NCBI GenBank assembly: GCA_903917565.1
Contig: CAIXBB010000038.1
Location: 186,001 to 250,000, forward strand
Source of the DNA: an uncultured cyanobacterium
Lineage (GTDB): Bacteria; Cyanobacteriota; Cyanobacteriia; PCC-6307; Cyanobiaceae
DNA length: 64,000 bases
Direction of reading: 5' to 3'
The translations under genes and the position numbers were made by a program. Under the pieces are notes generated by a model, which was given only the letters and a program-made list of their open reading frames with translations, was not told the DNA's origin and did no database searches. Below, piece by piece: positions 11,432 to 19,188 of the stretch; the first letter of the stretch is position 1; every line of letters starts with the position of its first letter.

Positions 11432-11920
11432 ATGCAAGACGCCATCACCAACGTCATCAACCAGGCCGACGTCCAGGGGCTCTATCTCGACGGCGGCTCC
11501 ATGGGCCGCCTCGAGCAGTACTTCGCCAGCGGTGAGCTGCGGGTGCGTGCAGCCGCCACCATCAGCGCCAACGCCTCGGCCATCATCAAGGAAGCCGTGG
11601 CCAAGGCCCTGCTCTACTCGGACATCACCCGTCCGGGCGGCAACATGTACACCACCCGTCGCTACGCCGCCTGCATCCGCGACCTCGACTACTACCTGCG
11701 CTACGCCACCTACGCCATGCTGGCCGGTGACACGTCGATCCTCGACGAGCGCGTACTGAACGGTCTCAAGGAGACCTACAACTCCCTGGGTGTACCCATC
11801 GGCGCCACCGTGCAGTCGATCCAGGCCATGAAGGAAGCCACCGCCTCCCTTGTCGGTCCAGATGCCGGTCGTGAGATGGGCGTCTACTTCGACTACATCA
11901 GCTCCGGCCTGGGCAACTGA
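11432..11920 (+). CDS. apcB: Allophycocyanin beta subunit
   Basis: Partner of ApcA in the (alpha-beta)3 trimers of the phycobilisome core. 162 aa. The N-terminus [16 protein letters not shown] is the ApcB hallmark. Chromophore Cys81 follows RRYAA, and Asn71 in RPGGNMYT is the asparagine that is N-methylated in beta phycobiliproteins. It is located 44 bp after apcA and 46 bp before apcC. Confidence 0.98.
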   Translation: MQDAITNVINQADVQGLYLDGGSMGRLEQYFASGELRVRAAATISANASAIIKEAVAKALLYSDITRPGGNMYTTRRYAACIRDLDYYLRYATYAMLAGDTSILDERVLNGLKETYNSLGVPIGATVQSIQAMKEATASLVGPDAGREMGVYFDYISSGLGN

Positions 11921-11966
11921 TCCCCAGCAACGCCCCCATCACGGCACGTTTTCCGAGGATCACCCC

Positions 11967-12167
11967 ATGCGCCTGTTCAAGATCACGGCCTGCATCCCCT
12001 GCCCCGACAAGGCGCGCAGTCAGAGGGAGTTGCAGAACACCTACTTCACCAAGTGGGTGCCTTATCACAGCTGGTTTGCCGAACAGCAGCGGATCATGAA
12101 GCAGGGCGGCAGGATCCTGAAGGTGGAACTGGCCACCGGCCGTCGTCAGCAGAACTGCGGCAACTGA
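11967..12167 (+). CDS. apcC: Phycobilisome small core linker (L-C), ApcC
   Basis: 66-aa CpcD-type linker that caps and stabilises allophycocyanin trimers at the ends of core cylinders. The start MRLFKITACIP and the central QRELQNTYFTKWVPY are typical. Unusually it has three Cys (9, 12 and 64), two of them close together near the N-terminus. A strong intrinsic terminator lies about 27 bp after the stop. Confidence 0.96.
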   Translation: MRLFKITACIPCPDKARSQRELQNTYFTKWVPYHSWFAEQQRIMKQGGRILKVELATGRRQQNCGN

Positions 12168-12193
12168 GTTCTCCCCGGCACCGTTGCACCAGC

Positions 12194-12219
12194 GCCCGGC
12201 CCATGGCCGGGCTTTTTTT
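12194..12219 (+). terminator. Intrinsic terminator of apcABC
   Basis: GCCCGGC (12194-12200) pairs perfectly with GCCGGGC (12206-12212) around a 5-nt loop, followed by seven T residues (12213-12219). It sits just after apcC and before ftsW, exactly where the apc transcript should end. This is the clearest terminator in the window. Confidence 0.92.
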
Positions 12220-12297
12220 GCGCCTTGACCCGCTGCCACCAGCGGAAGCGCAGAAATGTTCAGCGCGACTCGACAAACCCGCCTCCGTCACGGCTGA

Positions 12298-13524
12298 ATG
12301 GGCCATTCCAGGATCCCTCCCGCGCCCTTGACCGCCTCTTCGCCACGCCTGCTCCACGGCCGCCCAGGCGCCGACTTGCTGCCATTGCCCTGGCACCAGT
12401 GGCCGGCAGAAGCCCGCCTGTTGGTGGGGCTGGTGGCCCTCTGGAGCCTGTTGGGCCTGCTCGTGCTCACCTCCGCCAGCTGGTGGGTGGCTGAGCGGGA
12501 GATGGGGGACGGGGCCTACTACGTGAAGCGCCAGGCCATCTGGCTGGTGGCCAGCTGGGGGCTGCTCTGGCTGGCCCTGCGGACTTCGATGCGGCGCTGG
12601 CTGCACCTGGCGGCACCGACCCTGCTGGTGGGGGCCCTGATGGTGGCCGCCACCCTCTTCGTGGGCACCACCGTCAACGGGGCCAGCCGCTGGCTGGTGC
12701 TCGGCCCCGTGCAGCTGCAGCCCTCGGAGCTGATCAAGCCCTTCATCGTGCTGCAGGGCGCCGTGATCTTCTCCCACTGGCGCCGCATCGCCCTCGACCA
12801 GAAACTCCTCTGGATCGGCATCTTCGGGGTGGTGATTCTGCTGATCCTCAAGCAGCCCAACCTGAGCACCGCCGCCCTGCTCGGCCTGTTGCTCTGGCTG
12901 ATGGCCCTGGCCGGCGGGCTGCCCCTGACGATGCTGCTGGGGGCGGCCGGCGGCGGTGTCGTGCTGGGGAGCCTCAGCATCATGATCAACACCTACCAGC
13001 TCGCCCGGGTCAGCTCCTTCCTGGATCCCTGGCGCGTCGCCCAGGGCGACGGCTACCAGCTGGTGCAGAGCCTGCTGGCCATCGGCTCGGGGGGTGTGCT
13101 CGGCTCGGGCTTCGGGCTTTCCACCCAGAAGCTCCAGTACCTGCCGATCCAGACCACCGATTTCATCTTCGCGGTCTTCGCCGAGGAGTTCGGCTACATC
13201 GGCTCGGTGATGTTCCTGCTGTTCCTGGTGATCTTCGGTTTCGTGGGTCTGCGGGTGGCCCTGGCCTGCCGCAGCAACCAGCACCGTCTGGTGGCCATCG
13301 GCTGCACCACCCTGCTGGTGGGCCAGTCGATCCTCAACATCGCCGTGGCCAGCGGCTCCATGCCCACCACCGGCCTGCCCCTGCCGTTAATCAGCTACGG
13401 CGGCAACTCCCTGCTGAGCAGCCTGTTCCTGGCGGGCCTGCTGCTGCGCTGCTCCCTGGAGTCCTCCGGGCTCGAGCCGGTCCGGCCAAGGCGCCGGGCC
13501 CAAGGGCCTGCCCCGATAGGCTGA
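12298..13524 (+). CDS. ftsW: FtsW/SEDS-family peptidoglycan glycosyltransferase
   Basis: Membrane enzyme that polymerises lipid II during septation, together with a class B penicillin-binding protein. 408 aa with about ten membrane spans. SEDS signatures are visible: NGASRWLVLGPVQLQPSEL, KQPNLSTA, the TTDFIFAVFAEEFGYIG segment bearing the putative catalytic Asp, and the C-terminal TTGLPLPLISYGGNS. RodA is the close alternative; the general pattern fits FtsW slightly better. The ATG at 12298 lies 79 bp after the apc terminator, and ccdA follows after 25 bp. Confidence 0.9.
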   Translation: MGHSRIPPAPLTASSPRLLHGRPGADLLPLPWHQWPAEARLLVGLVALWSLLGLLVLTSASWWVAEREMGDGAYYVKRQAIWLVASWGLLWLALRTSMRRWLHLAAPTLLVGALMVAATLFVGTTVNGASRWLVLGPVQLQPSELIKPFIVLQGAVIFSHWRRIALDQKLLWIGIFGVVILLILKQPNLSTAALLGLLLWLMALAGGLPLTMLLGAAGGGVVLGSLSIMINTYQLARVSSFLDPWRVAQGDGYQLVQSLLAIGSGGVLGSGFGLSTQKLQYLPIQTTDFIFAVFAEEFGYIGSVMFLLFLVIFGFVGLRVALACRSNQHRLVAIGCTTLLVGQSILNIAVASGSMPTTGLPLPLISYGGNSLLSSLFLAGLLLRCSLESSGLEPVRPRRRAQGPAPIG

Positions 13525-13549
13525 GCCCTGCTGCCACTCCTGACCGGCC

Positions 13550-14278
13550 ATGCTCAGCCCCGGGCTGCTGTTCGCCGACTGGGCCCGCAGCAGTGAACTG
13601 CTGCTCCAGGGCTCCCTGGCCCATCCCGGCCCCCTGACCCTGGCGGTCGTGTTCAGCGGCGGCCTGCTCACCAGCCTCGGCCCCTGCTCCCTCTCGCTCC
13701 TGCCCGTCACCCTGGCCTACCTGGCCGGTTTCGGCACAGAAGCCCAGGACCATGCCCCCTGGCAGCGCAGCGTCAGCTTCGCCGCCGGCATCGTGGCGTC
13801 CCTGGTGCTGCTCGGCCTGGCCAGCGGCCTGATGGGTCGCCTCTATGGCCGCATCCCCGGCCAGCTGCCCCTGCTGGTGGCCGTCGTGGCCGTGGTGATG
13901 GGCCTCAACCTGCTGGGCCTGCTGCGGCTGCCCATGCCGGCCGGGCCCGACCCTGAGCGCTGGCGGCGGCTGGTGCCGGCCCCGCTGGCCCCCCTGGCGG
14001 CCGGCCTGGCCTTCGGCCTGGCCGCCACCCCCTGCACCACCCCCGTACTGGCGGTGCTGCTGGTCTGGATGGCCCAGAGCGGCCAGCCCCTCGTCGGCAT
14101 GCTGCTGCTGTGCAGCTTCGGCGCCGGCCAGGTGTTGCCCCTGCTGCTGGCCGGCACCGTGGCCGCCTCCCTGCCAGGGCTGCTGCAGCTGCGCCGCCTG
14201 GGCCAGTGGGTGCCACCGATCAGCGGCGTGGTGCTTCTCGCCAGCGGCGGCCTCACCCTGCTGTCGGTGCTGCCTTGA
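13550..14278 (+). CDS. ccdA: Cytochrome c biogenesis thiol transporter CcdA
   Basis: Six-span membrane protein that passes reducing equivalents across the thylakoid membrane to keep apocytochrome c haem-site cysteines reduced (system II). 242 aa. The two redox-active cysteines are Cys46 in [11 protein letters not shown] and Cys162 in [10 protein letters not shown], each in a membrane span with nearby prolines, as in the DsbD/CcdA family. Its stop overlaps the TTG start of ccsB by 4 bp, linking it to haem ligation. Confidence 0.95.
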   Translation: MLSPGLLFADWARSSELLLQGSLAHPGPLTLAVVFSGGLLTSLGPCSLSLLPVTLAYLAGFGTEAQDHAPWQRSVSFAAGIVASLVLLGLASGLMGRLYGRIPGQLPLLVAVVAVVMGLNLLGLLRLPMPAGPDPERWRRLVPAPLAPLAAGLAFGLAATPCTTPVLAVLLVWMAQSGQPLVGMLLLCSFGAGQVLPLLLAGTVAASLPGLLQLRRLGQWVPPISGVVLLASGGLTLLSVLP

Positions 14279-15594
14279 CCAGCGCCGCCCCCTCGCTCTG
14301 GCGCCCCCTGCAGCGCCTCGCCGGCTGGATCTCCGACCTGCGCCTGGCCATCGGCCTGCTGCTGCTCATCGCCCTGGCCAGTGGCGTCGGCACGGCCATC
14401 CCCCAGAAGGAGGAGGCGGCCTTCTACCACCAGCTCTACGACCCCCACCGGTGGCTGGGCCTGCTGGGCGGAGACGGGGTGTTGCGGCTGCAACTGGATC
14501 ACGTCTATTCCAGTGGCTGGTTCCTGGGCCTGCTGGCCTGGCTGGGCGTGTCCCTGATCCTGTGCAGCTGGCGTCGCCAGTGGCCCGCCCTGCAGGCCTC
14601 CCTGCGCTGGGTCGACTACCGCAGCCCCCGCCAGCTCAGCAAGCTGAGCGTGGCCGAAACCCTCCTGACCACGGAGCCCGTTGCGGGCCTGGAGCGGCTG
14701 GAGGCCGATCTGCGCGGTTCGGGCTGGCAGATCCGCCGCCAGGACGACCGTCTGGCGGCCCGCCGGGGGGTGCTCGGCCGGGTGGGCCCGATGCTGGTGC
14801 ATGCCGGCATGGTGGTGCTGATGGTGGGGGCGGCCTGGGGCGCCCTGGGCGGCCAGCGGCTGGAGCGCTTCCTCGCCCCGGGCCGGGAGCTTGAACTGCT
14901 CGACAGCCGCGGCACCACCCAGGTGACCCTGGCCCTCGACGACTTCCACATCCAGCGGGATCCGGCCGGCCGGCCGGAGCAGTTCTCCTCCAGCCTGCGG
15001 CTGATCCCCCCCACCGACACCGCCCTCCCCACCGAAGCGGCCATCAGCGTCAACCATCCCCTGCGCTACCGGGGCATGACCCTGTACCAGGCGGACTGGT
15101 CCCTGGCGACGATCAGCCTGCAGCTGGGCCGCAGCCCGGTGCTGGAGCTCCCCCTGCAGAGCTTCCCCCAGCTCGGCGATCAACTCTGGGGGCTGGTGCT
15201 GCCCACCCGCCCCGATGGCTCCGAACCGGTGCTGCTGAGCCTCACCAGCGAGCAGGGGCCGGTGCAGGTGTTCGGCCCCGACGGCGTGGCCCTGGCCCAG
15301 CTGGTGCCCGGCGGGGAGGCCCAGGAGGTGAAGGGGCTGCCGATCCGGGTAGCGAGCGTGCTTCCGGCCAGCGGCATCCTGCTCAAGCGCGATCCCGGCG
15401 TGCCCCTCGTTTACACCGGCTTCGCCATCGCCCTGCTGGGCGGCGCCCTCAGCCTGGTGGCCACCCGCCAGCTCTGGGCGATCGCCGATGGGCCCGGCGG
15501 CAGGCTGCACGTGGCTGGCCTCTGCAACCGCAACCTCACCACCTTCGCCGCTGAACTGCCACTCCTGCTGCAGCGGCTGGAACCCCAGCCCTGA
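14275..15594 (+). CDS. ccsB: Cytochrome c biogenesis protein CcsB (Ccs1/ResB)
   Basis: System II cytochrome c synthase component that, with CcsA (not in this window), delivers haem and attaches it to c-type cytochromes on the lumenal side. 439 aa from a TTG that overlaps the ccdA stop (TTGA). N-terminal spans ([20 protein letters not shown] and [17 protein letters not shown]) precede a third span and a large lumenal domain, and a last span ([17 protein letters not shown]) lies near the C-terminus. The overlap argues for coupled translation of CcdA and CcsB. It converges with queF, with one base between the stops. Confidence 0.94.
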   Translation: MTSAAPSLWRPLQRLAGWISDLRLAIGLLLLIALASGVGTAIPQKEEAAFYHQLYDPHRWLGLLGGDGVLRLQLDHVYSSGWFLGLLAWLGVSLILCSWRRQWPALQASLRWVDYRSPRQLSKLSVAETLLTTEPVAGLERLEADLRGSGWQIRRQDDRLAARRGVLGRVGPMLVHAGMVVLMVGAAWGALGGQRLERFLAPGRELELLDSRGTTQVTLALDDFHIQRDPAGRPEQFSSSLRLIPPTDTALPTEAAISVNHPLRYRGMTLYQADWSLATISLQLGRSPVLELPLQSFPQLGDQLWGLVLPTRPDGSEPVLLSLTSEQGPVQVFGPDGVALAQLVPGGEAQEVKGLPIRVASVLPASGILLKRDPGVPLVYTGFAIALLGGALSLVATRQLWAIADGPGGRLHVAGLCNRNLTTFAAELPLLLQRLEPQP

Positions 15595-15595
15595 C

Positions 15596-16057
15596 TCAGC
15601 AGGGCTGGCGAACCCCGTGGGTGACCCGCACCACGGTGTGGACGTTGCCGCGGGGGTTGAAATCGGCCTCCAACTGCATCCAGGCCGGATCACAGGCGTT
15701 GACCAGGTCGTCGAGGATCCGGTTGGTCGCCTCTTCGTGGGAGATGGAGCGGTTGCGGTAGCTGTTGATGTAGAGCTTGAGCGCCTTGAGTTCCAGCACC
15801 CGGGGACCCGGCTGGTAGAGAAGCCGCAGGACGGCGAAATCGGGATAGCCGGAAAAAGGGCAGGTGCAGGTGAATTCGGGCAGTTCGATCGCCACTTCGT
15901 AGGGCCGGCCCAGGCGCGGATTGGGGAAACAGATCAGCTGGGCCTCGGCGATGGCCCGCTCCCCGTAGAGGGGGCTCACGGTCTCAGGCGGGGTAGCCGG
16001 CGATGGCGTGGCCAGGGGAGTGGAGCCCTGATGCTGATCAGCGACGCCGGAAGCCAT
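15596..16057 (-). CDS. queF: NADPH-dependent 7-cyano-7-deazaguanine reductase QueF
   Basis: Reduces the nitrile preQ0 to preQ1 in queuosine biosynthesis. 153 aa, the short single-domain type. The catalytic Cys is probably Cys66 in EFTCTCPFSGYPDF, with the conserved Asp73 nearby, and the QueF motif is seen as ELKALKLYINSYRN followed by HEEATN. The first 25 residues are Pro/Thr-rich and poorly conserved, so the start could lie further in. It is divergent from glnB across a 197-bp region holding an NtcA-type box. Confidence 0.95.
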   Translation of the reverse strand: MASGVADQHQGSTPLATPSPATPPETVSPLYGERAIAEAQLICFPNPRLGRPYEVAIELPEFTCTCPFSGYPDFAVLRLLYQPGPRVLELKALKLYINSYRNRSISHEEATNRILDDLVNACDPAWMQLEADFNPRGNVHTVVRVTHGVRQPC

Positions 16058-16142
16058 GGTCGGTGGGGGAAGGGGGGTGGGAATTCGACCGTACAGGACC
16101 CGTCTGGGGGCCTGCGCCGCCGGTCAGCGGCCCGGAGTTCGC

Positions 16143-16593
<451 letters not shown>

Positions 16594-16627
16594 GCCGCCG
16601 CACCGGCCCCACCCTGGCCGCAGCCCC

Positions 16628-17455
16628 TCAGGGCGCGTCCAGGGTGTCCTTCACCAGGGCTGCAATCCGCTCGGACCAATCACTGCCTTCGGCGTGATGC
16701 TCGGCATGGCCGGGCGGAACGAGCCACACCAGATACTCGTGGTTGCCCGCCGGCCCGGTGAGGGGCGAGGCCACCAGTCCTGCTTGATGCCATTCCAGCT
16801 CCCGGGCCGCCGCGATCACGGTGGCGATGGCATCGGCGTGGGCCGCCGGATCCCGCACCACCCCCCCCTTGCCCACCCGCTGGCGGCCCACCTCAAACTG
16901 GGGTTTGACCAGCAGCAGCGCTTCGCCCGTCTCCAGCAGCAGAGCCCGCAGGGCCGGCAGCACCCGGGTGAGGGAAATGAACGACACATCGGCGACGGCC
17001 AGGTCGGGCCAGGGTTCCCCTGGGCCGTAGAGAGCCTCCGGGCTGAGGTGGCGCAGGTTGGTGCGCTCCCGCAGCACCACCCGCTCATCGGTGCGCAGGC
17101 TCCAGGCGGTCTGGCCATACCCCACATCGATCCCGTACACCCGCTCCGCACCGTGCTGCAGCAGGCAATCGGTGAATCCACCGGTGGAGATGCCGCCATC
17201 GAGGCACACCCGTCCGCCCACCTGGATCGGCAGGGCCGCCAGGGCCCCTTCCAGCTTCTCGCCGCCCCTGGAGACGTACCGTGGTGGATGATCCACCTCC
17301 AGAAGCAGGGTCTCGGCCACCTCGGTGCCCGGCTTGTCGAGCACGTCGCCGCCACCGCGCACCCGGCCGGCCCGGATCAGCTGCTGGGCCTGTTGACGGC
17401 TGGTGACCAGACCCAGATCCACCAGCCGGCGATCGAGCCGTTCATTACGGGCCAT
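16628..17455 (-). CDS. tlyA: TlyA-type 2'-O-ribose rRNA methyltransferase
   Basis: 275 aa from the ATG at 17455. The N-terminal S4 RNA-binding domain (RLDRRLVDLGLVTSRQQAQQ) is followed by an FtsJ-like methyltransferase domain with the motif CLDGGISTGGFTDCLLQHGA, close to the LDVGASTGGFTD pattern of TlyA. Family members methylate cytidines in 16S and 23S rRNA; some act as membrane-active hemolysins, which is not inferred here. An open frame upstream is disregarded because the S4 domain begins right after this ATG. It converges with glnB. Confidence 0.9.
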   Translation of the reverse strand: MARNERLDRRLVDLGLVTSRQQAQQLIRAGRVRGGGDVLDKPGTEVAETLLLEVDHPPRYVSRGGEKLEGALAALPIQVGGRVCLDGGISTGGFTDCLLQHGAERVYGIDVGYGQTAWSLRTDERVVLRERTNLRHLSPEALYGPGEPWPDLAVADVSFISLTRVLPALRALLLETGEALLLVKPQFEVGRQRVGKGGVVRDPAAHADAIATVIAAARELEWHQAGLVASPLTGPAGNHEYLVWLVPPGHAEHHAEGSDWSERIAALVKDTLDAP

Positions 17456-17596
17456 CGTGCGTTTCGGCCATGGGTGGAGCCGCTCCACCGGCATGTTGTC
17501 ATCGAACGGCGACCCAAACCGAACAAAAACCGATGACCGGAGGGTTCGGCTCGGAACAGTCGCAGGATGGGACCACTCTCCCCATCGTTTCTTCCC

Positions 17597-17791
17597 ATGG
17601 CTGCCCCCGGAACCAACGTGGTGGAGCTCCTCCACCCCGGAAGCTTCGTGAGGCTGCGCGACCATCCCGAGGATCTGCCCCCCTTCCAGCTGATCCGCCG
17701 TCGCGGCACCCGCTGCTGGGTGCGCCAGCAGGCCTGGGGGTCAACGGTGCACCTGGAGCTTCCCTACAGGCGCCTGACAGCCGCCGCCTGA
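17597..17791 (+). CDS. Small conserved-looking protein of unknown function
   Basis: 64 aa from the ATG at 17597 (MAAPGTNVVELLHPGSF); an in-frame ATG at 17567 would add 10 residues. The protein is soluble, with many Arg residues and a compact pattern (FVRLRDHPEDLPPFQLIRR, then RCWVRQQAWG) that looks like a small beta-rich domain. Codon use is like the neighbours. It lies between the divergent tlyA and purB, 52 bp before the latter. No function is suggested by the sequence. Confidence 0.6.
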   Translation: MAAPGTNVVELLHPGSFVRLRDHPEDLPPFQLIRRRGTRCWVRQQAWGSTVHLELPYRRLTAAA

Positions 17792-17843
17792 GCCGGTGGA
17801 GGCGGCTCGATAGGTTGGTGCTCCCTTTGTCACCGCCCGGCCC

Positions 17844-19139
17844 TTGATCGAGCGTTACACCCTCCCGGAGATGGGCGACCTCTGGAGCGAGGAAGCCAAG
17901 TTCCGCAGCTGGCTCGCGGTGGAGATCGCCGCCTGCCAGGCCAACGCCGAGCTCGGCCGGGTGCCCGCCGACGCGATGGCGACGATCCGCGAGAAGGCGG
18001 CCTTCGAGGTGAGCCGGATCCTGGAGATCGAAGCGGAGGTGCGCCACGACGTCATCGCCTTCCTCACCAACGTCAACGAGCACGTGGGCGATGCGGGCCG
18101 CTACATCCACGTGGGCATGACCAGCTCCGACGTGCTGGACACCGGGCTGGCCCTGCAGCTCAAGGCCTCGGTGGGCGTACTGCGCACCGAGCTCGATGCC
18201 CTTGCCGGCGCCCTGCGCGAGCTGGCCCGGGCCCACAAGGACACGGTGATGATCGGCCGCTCCCACGCCATCCACGGCGAGCCGATCACCTTCGGCTTCA
18301 AGGTGGCCGGCTGGCTGGCGGAAACCGAGCGCAACCGAGCGCGGCTGGAGCGGCTGGAGCAGGTGGTGGCCGTGGGCCAGATCAGCGGCGCCATGGGCAC
18401 CTACGCCAACACCGATCCGGCGGTGGAGGCCATCACCTGCCGGCTGCTGGGCCTGGAGCCCGACAGCGCCAGCACCCAGGTGATCGGCCGCGACCGCCAC
18501 GCGGAGTACGTGCAGACCCTGGCCCTGGTGGGCACCTCCCTGGAGCGCTTTTCAACCGAGATCCGCAACCTGCAGCGCTCCGACGTGCTGGAGGTGGAGG
18601 AGAACTTCGCCAAGGGTCAGAAGGGCAGCTCGGCCATGCCCCACAAGCGCAACCCGATCCGCAGCGAGCGCATCAGCGGCCTGGCCCGGGTGCTGCGCAG
18701 CTACACCGTGGCCGCCCTGGAGAACGTGGCCCTCTGGCACGAGCGCGACATCAGCCACAGCTCGGTGGAGCGGATGATGCTGCCCGACTGCTCGGTGACC
18801 CTGCACTTCATGCTGCGGGAGATGACCGCCGTGATCGAAGGCCTGGGGGTGTATCCGGAGAACATGGCCCGCAACATGAACGTCTACGGCGGCGTGGTCT
18901 TCAGCCAGCGGGTGCTGCTGGCGCTGGTGGAAAGCGGCATGAGCCGGGAGGAGGCCTACCGGATCGTGCAGCGCCACGCCCACACCGCATGGAACAGCGA
19001 GGGCGGCGACTTCCGCGCCAACCTGGCGGGCGATCCGGTTGTCACCACTCACCTGGGCCCCGACCAACTGGCCGCCTGCTTCTCCACCGACCTGCACCGC
19101 GCGAATCTGGCTGTGATCTGGGAGCGGCTGGGGATCTGA
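17844..19139 (+). CDS. purB: Adenylosuccinate lyase
   Basis: Catalyses two fumarate-releasing steps of purine synthesis (SAICAR to AICAR, and adenylosuccinate to AMP). 431 aa, family-typical, starting at TTG 17844 (MIERYTLPEMGDLW). The superfamily signature GSSAMPHKRNPI is present, as are the TSSDVLDT and HAIHGEPITFGFK active-site segments. It converges with the helicase gene with a 49-bp gap holding G-rich inverted repeats without a clear T-run. Confidence 0.97.
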   Translation: MIERYTLPEMGDLWSEEAKFRSWLAVEIAACQANAELGRVPADAMATIREKAAFEVSRILEIEAEVRHDVIAFLTNVNEHVGDAGRYIHVGMTSSDVLDTGLALQLKASVGVLRTELDALAGALRELARAHKDTVMIGRSHAIHGEPITFGFKVAGWLAETERNRARLERLEQVVAVGQISGAMGTYANTDPAVEAITCRLLGLEPDSASTQVIGRDRHAEYVQTLALVGTSLERFSTEIRNLQRSDVLEVEENFAKGQKGSSAMPHKRNPIRSERISGLARVLRSYTVAALENVALWHERDISHSSVERMMLPDCSVTLHFMLREMTAVIEGLGVYPENMARNMNVYGGVVFSQRVLLALVESGMSREEAYRIVQRHAHTAWNSEGGDFRANLAGDPVVTTHLGPDQLAACFSTDLHRANLAVIWERLGI

Positions 19140-19188
19140 GCGGACGCTGGGGGGGGGATTGGGCCCACCGCCGGCTGCCGCACCGGCC

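Noticed and set aside
13843-15693. 616-codon reverse-strand frame opposite ccdA/ccsB
   Set aside because: Gln/Gly/His-rich, no family; ccdA and ccsB have clear motifs on the + strand.
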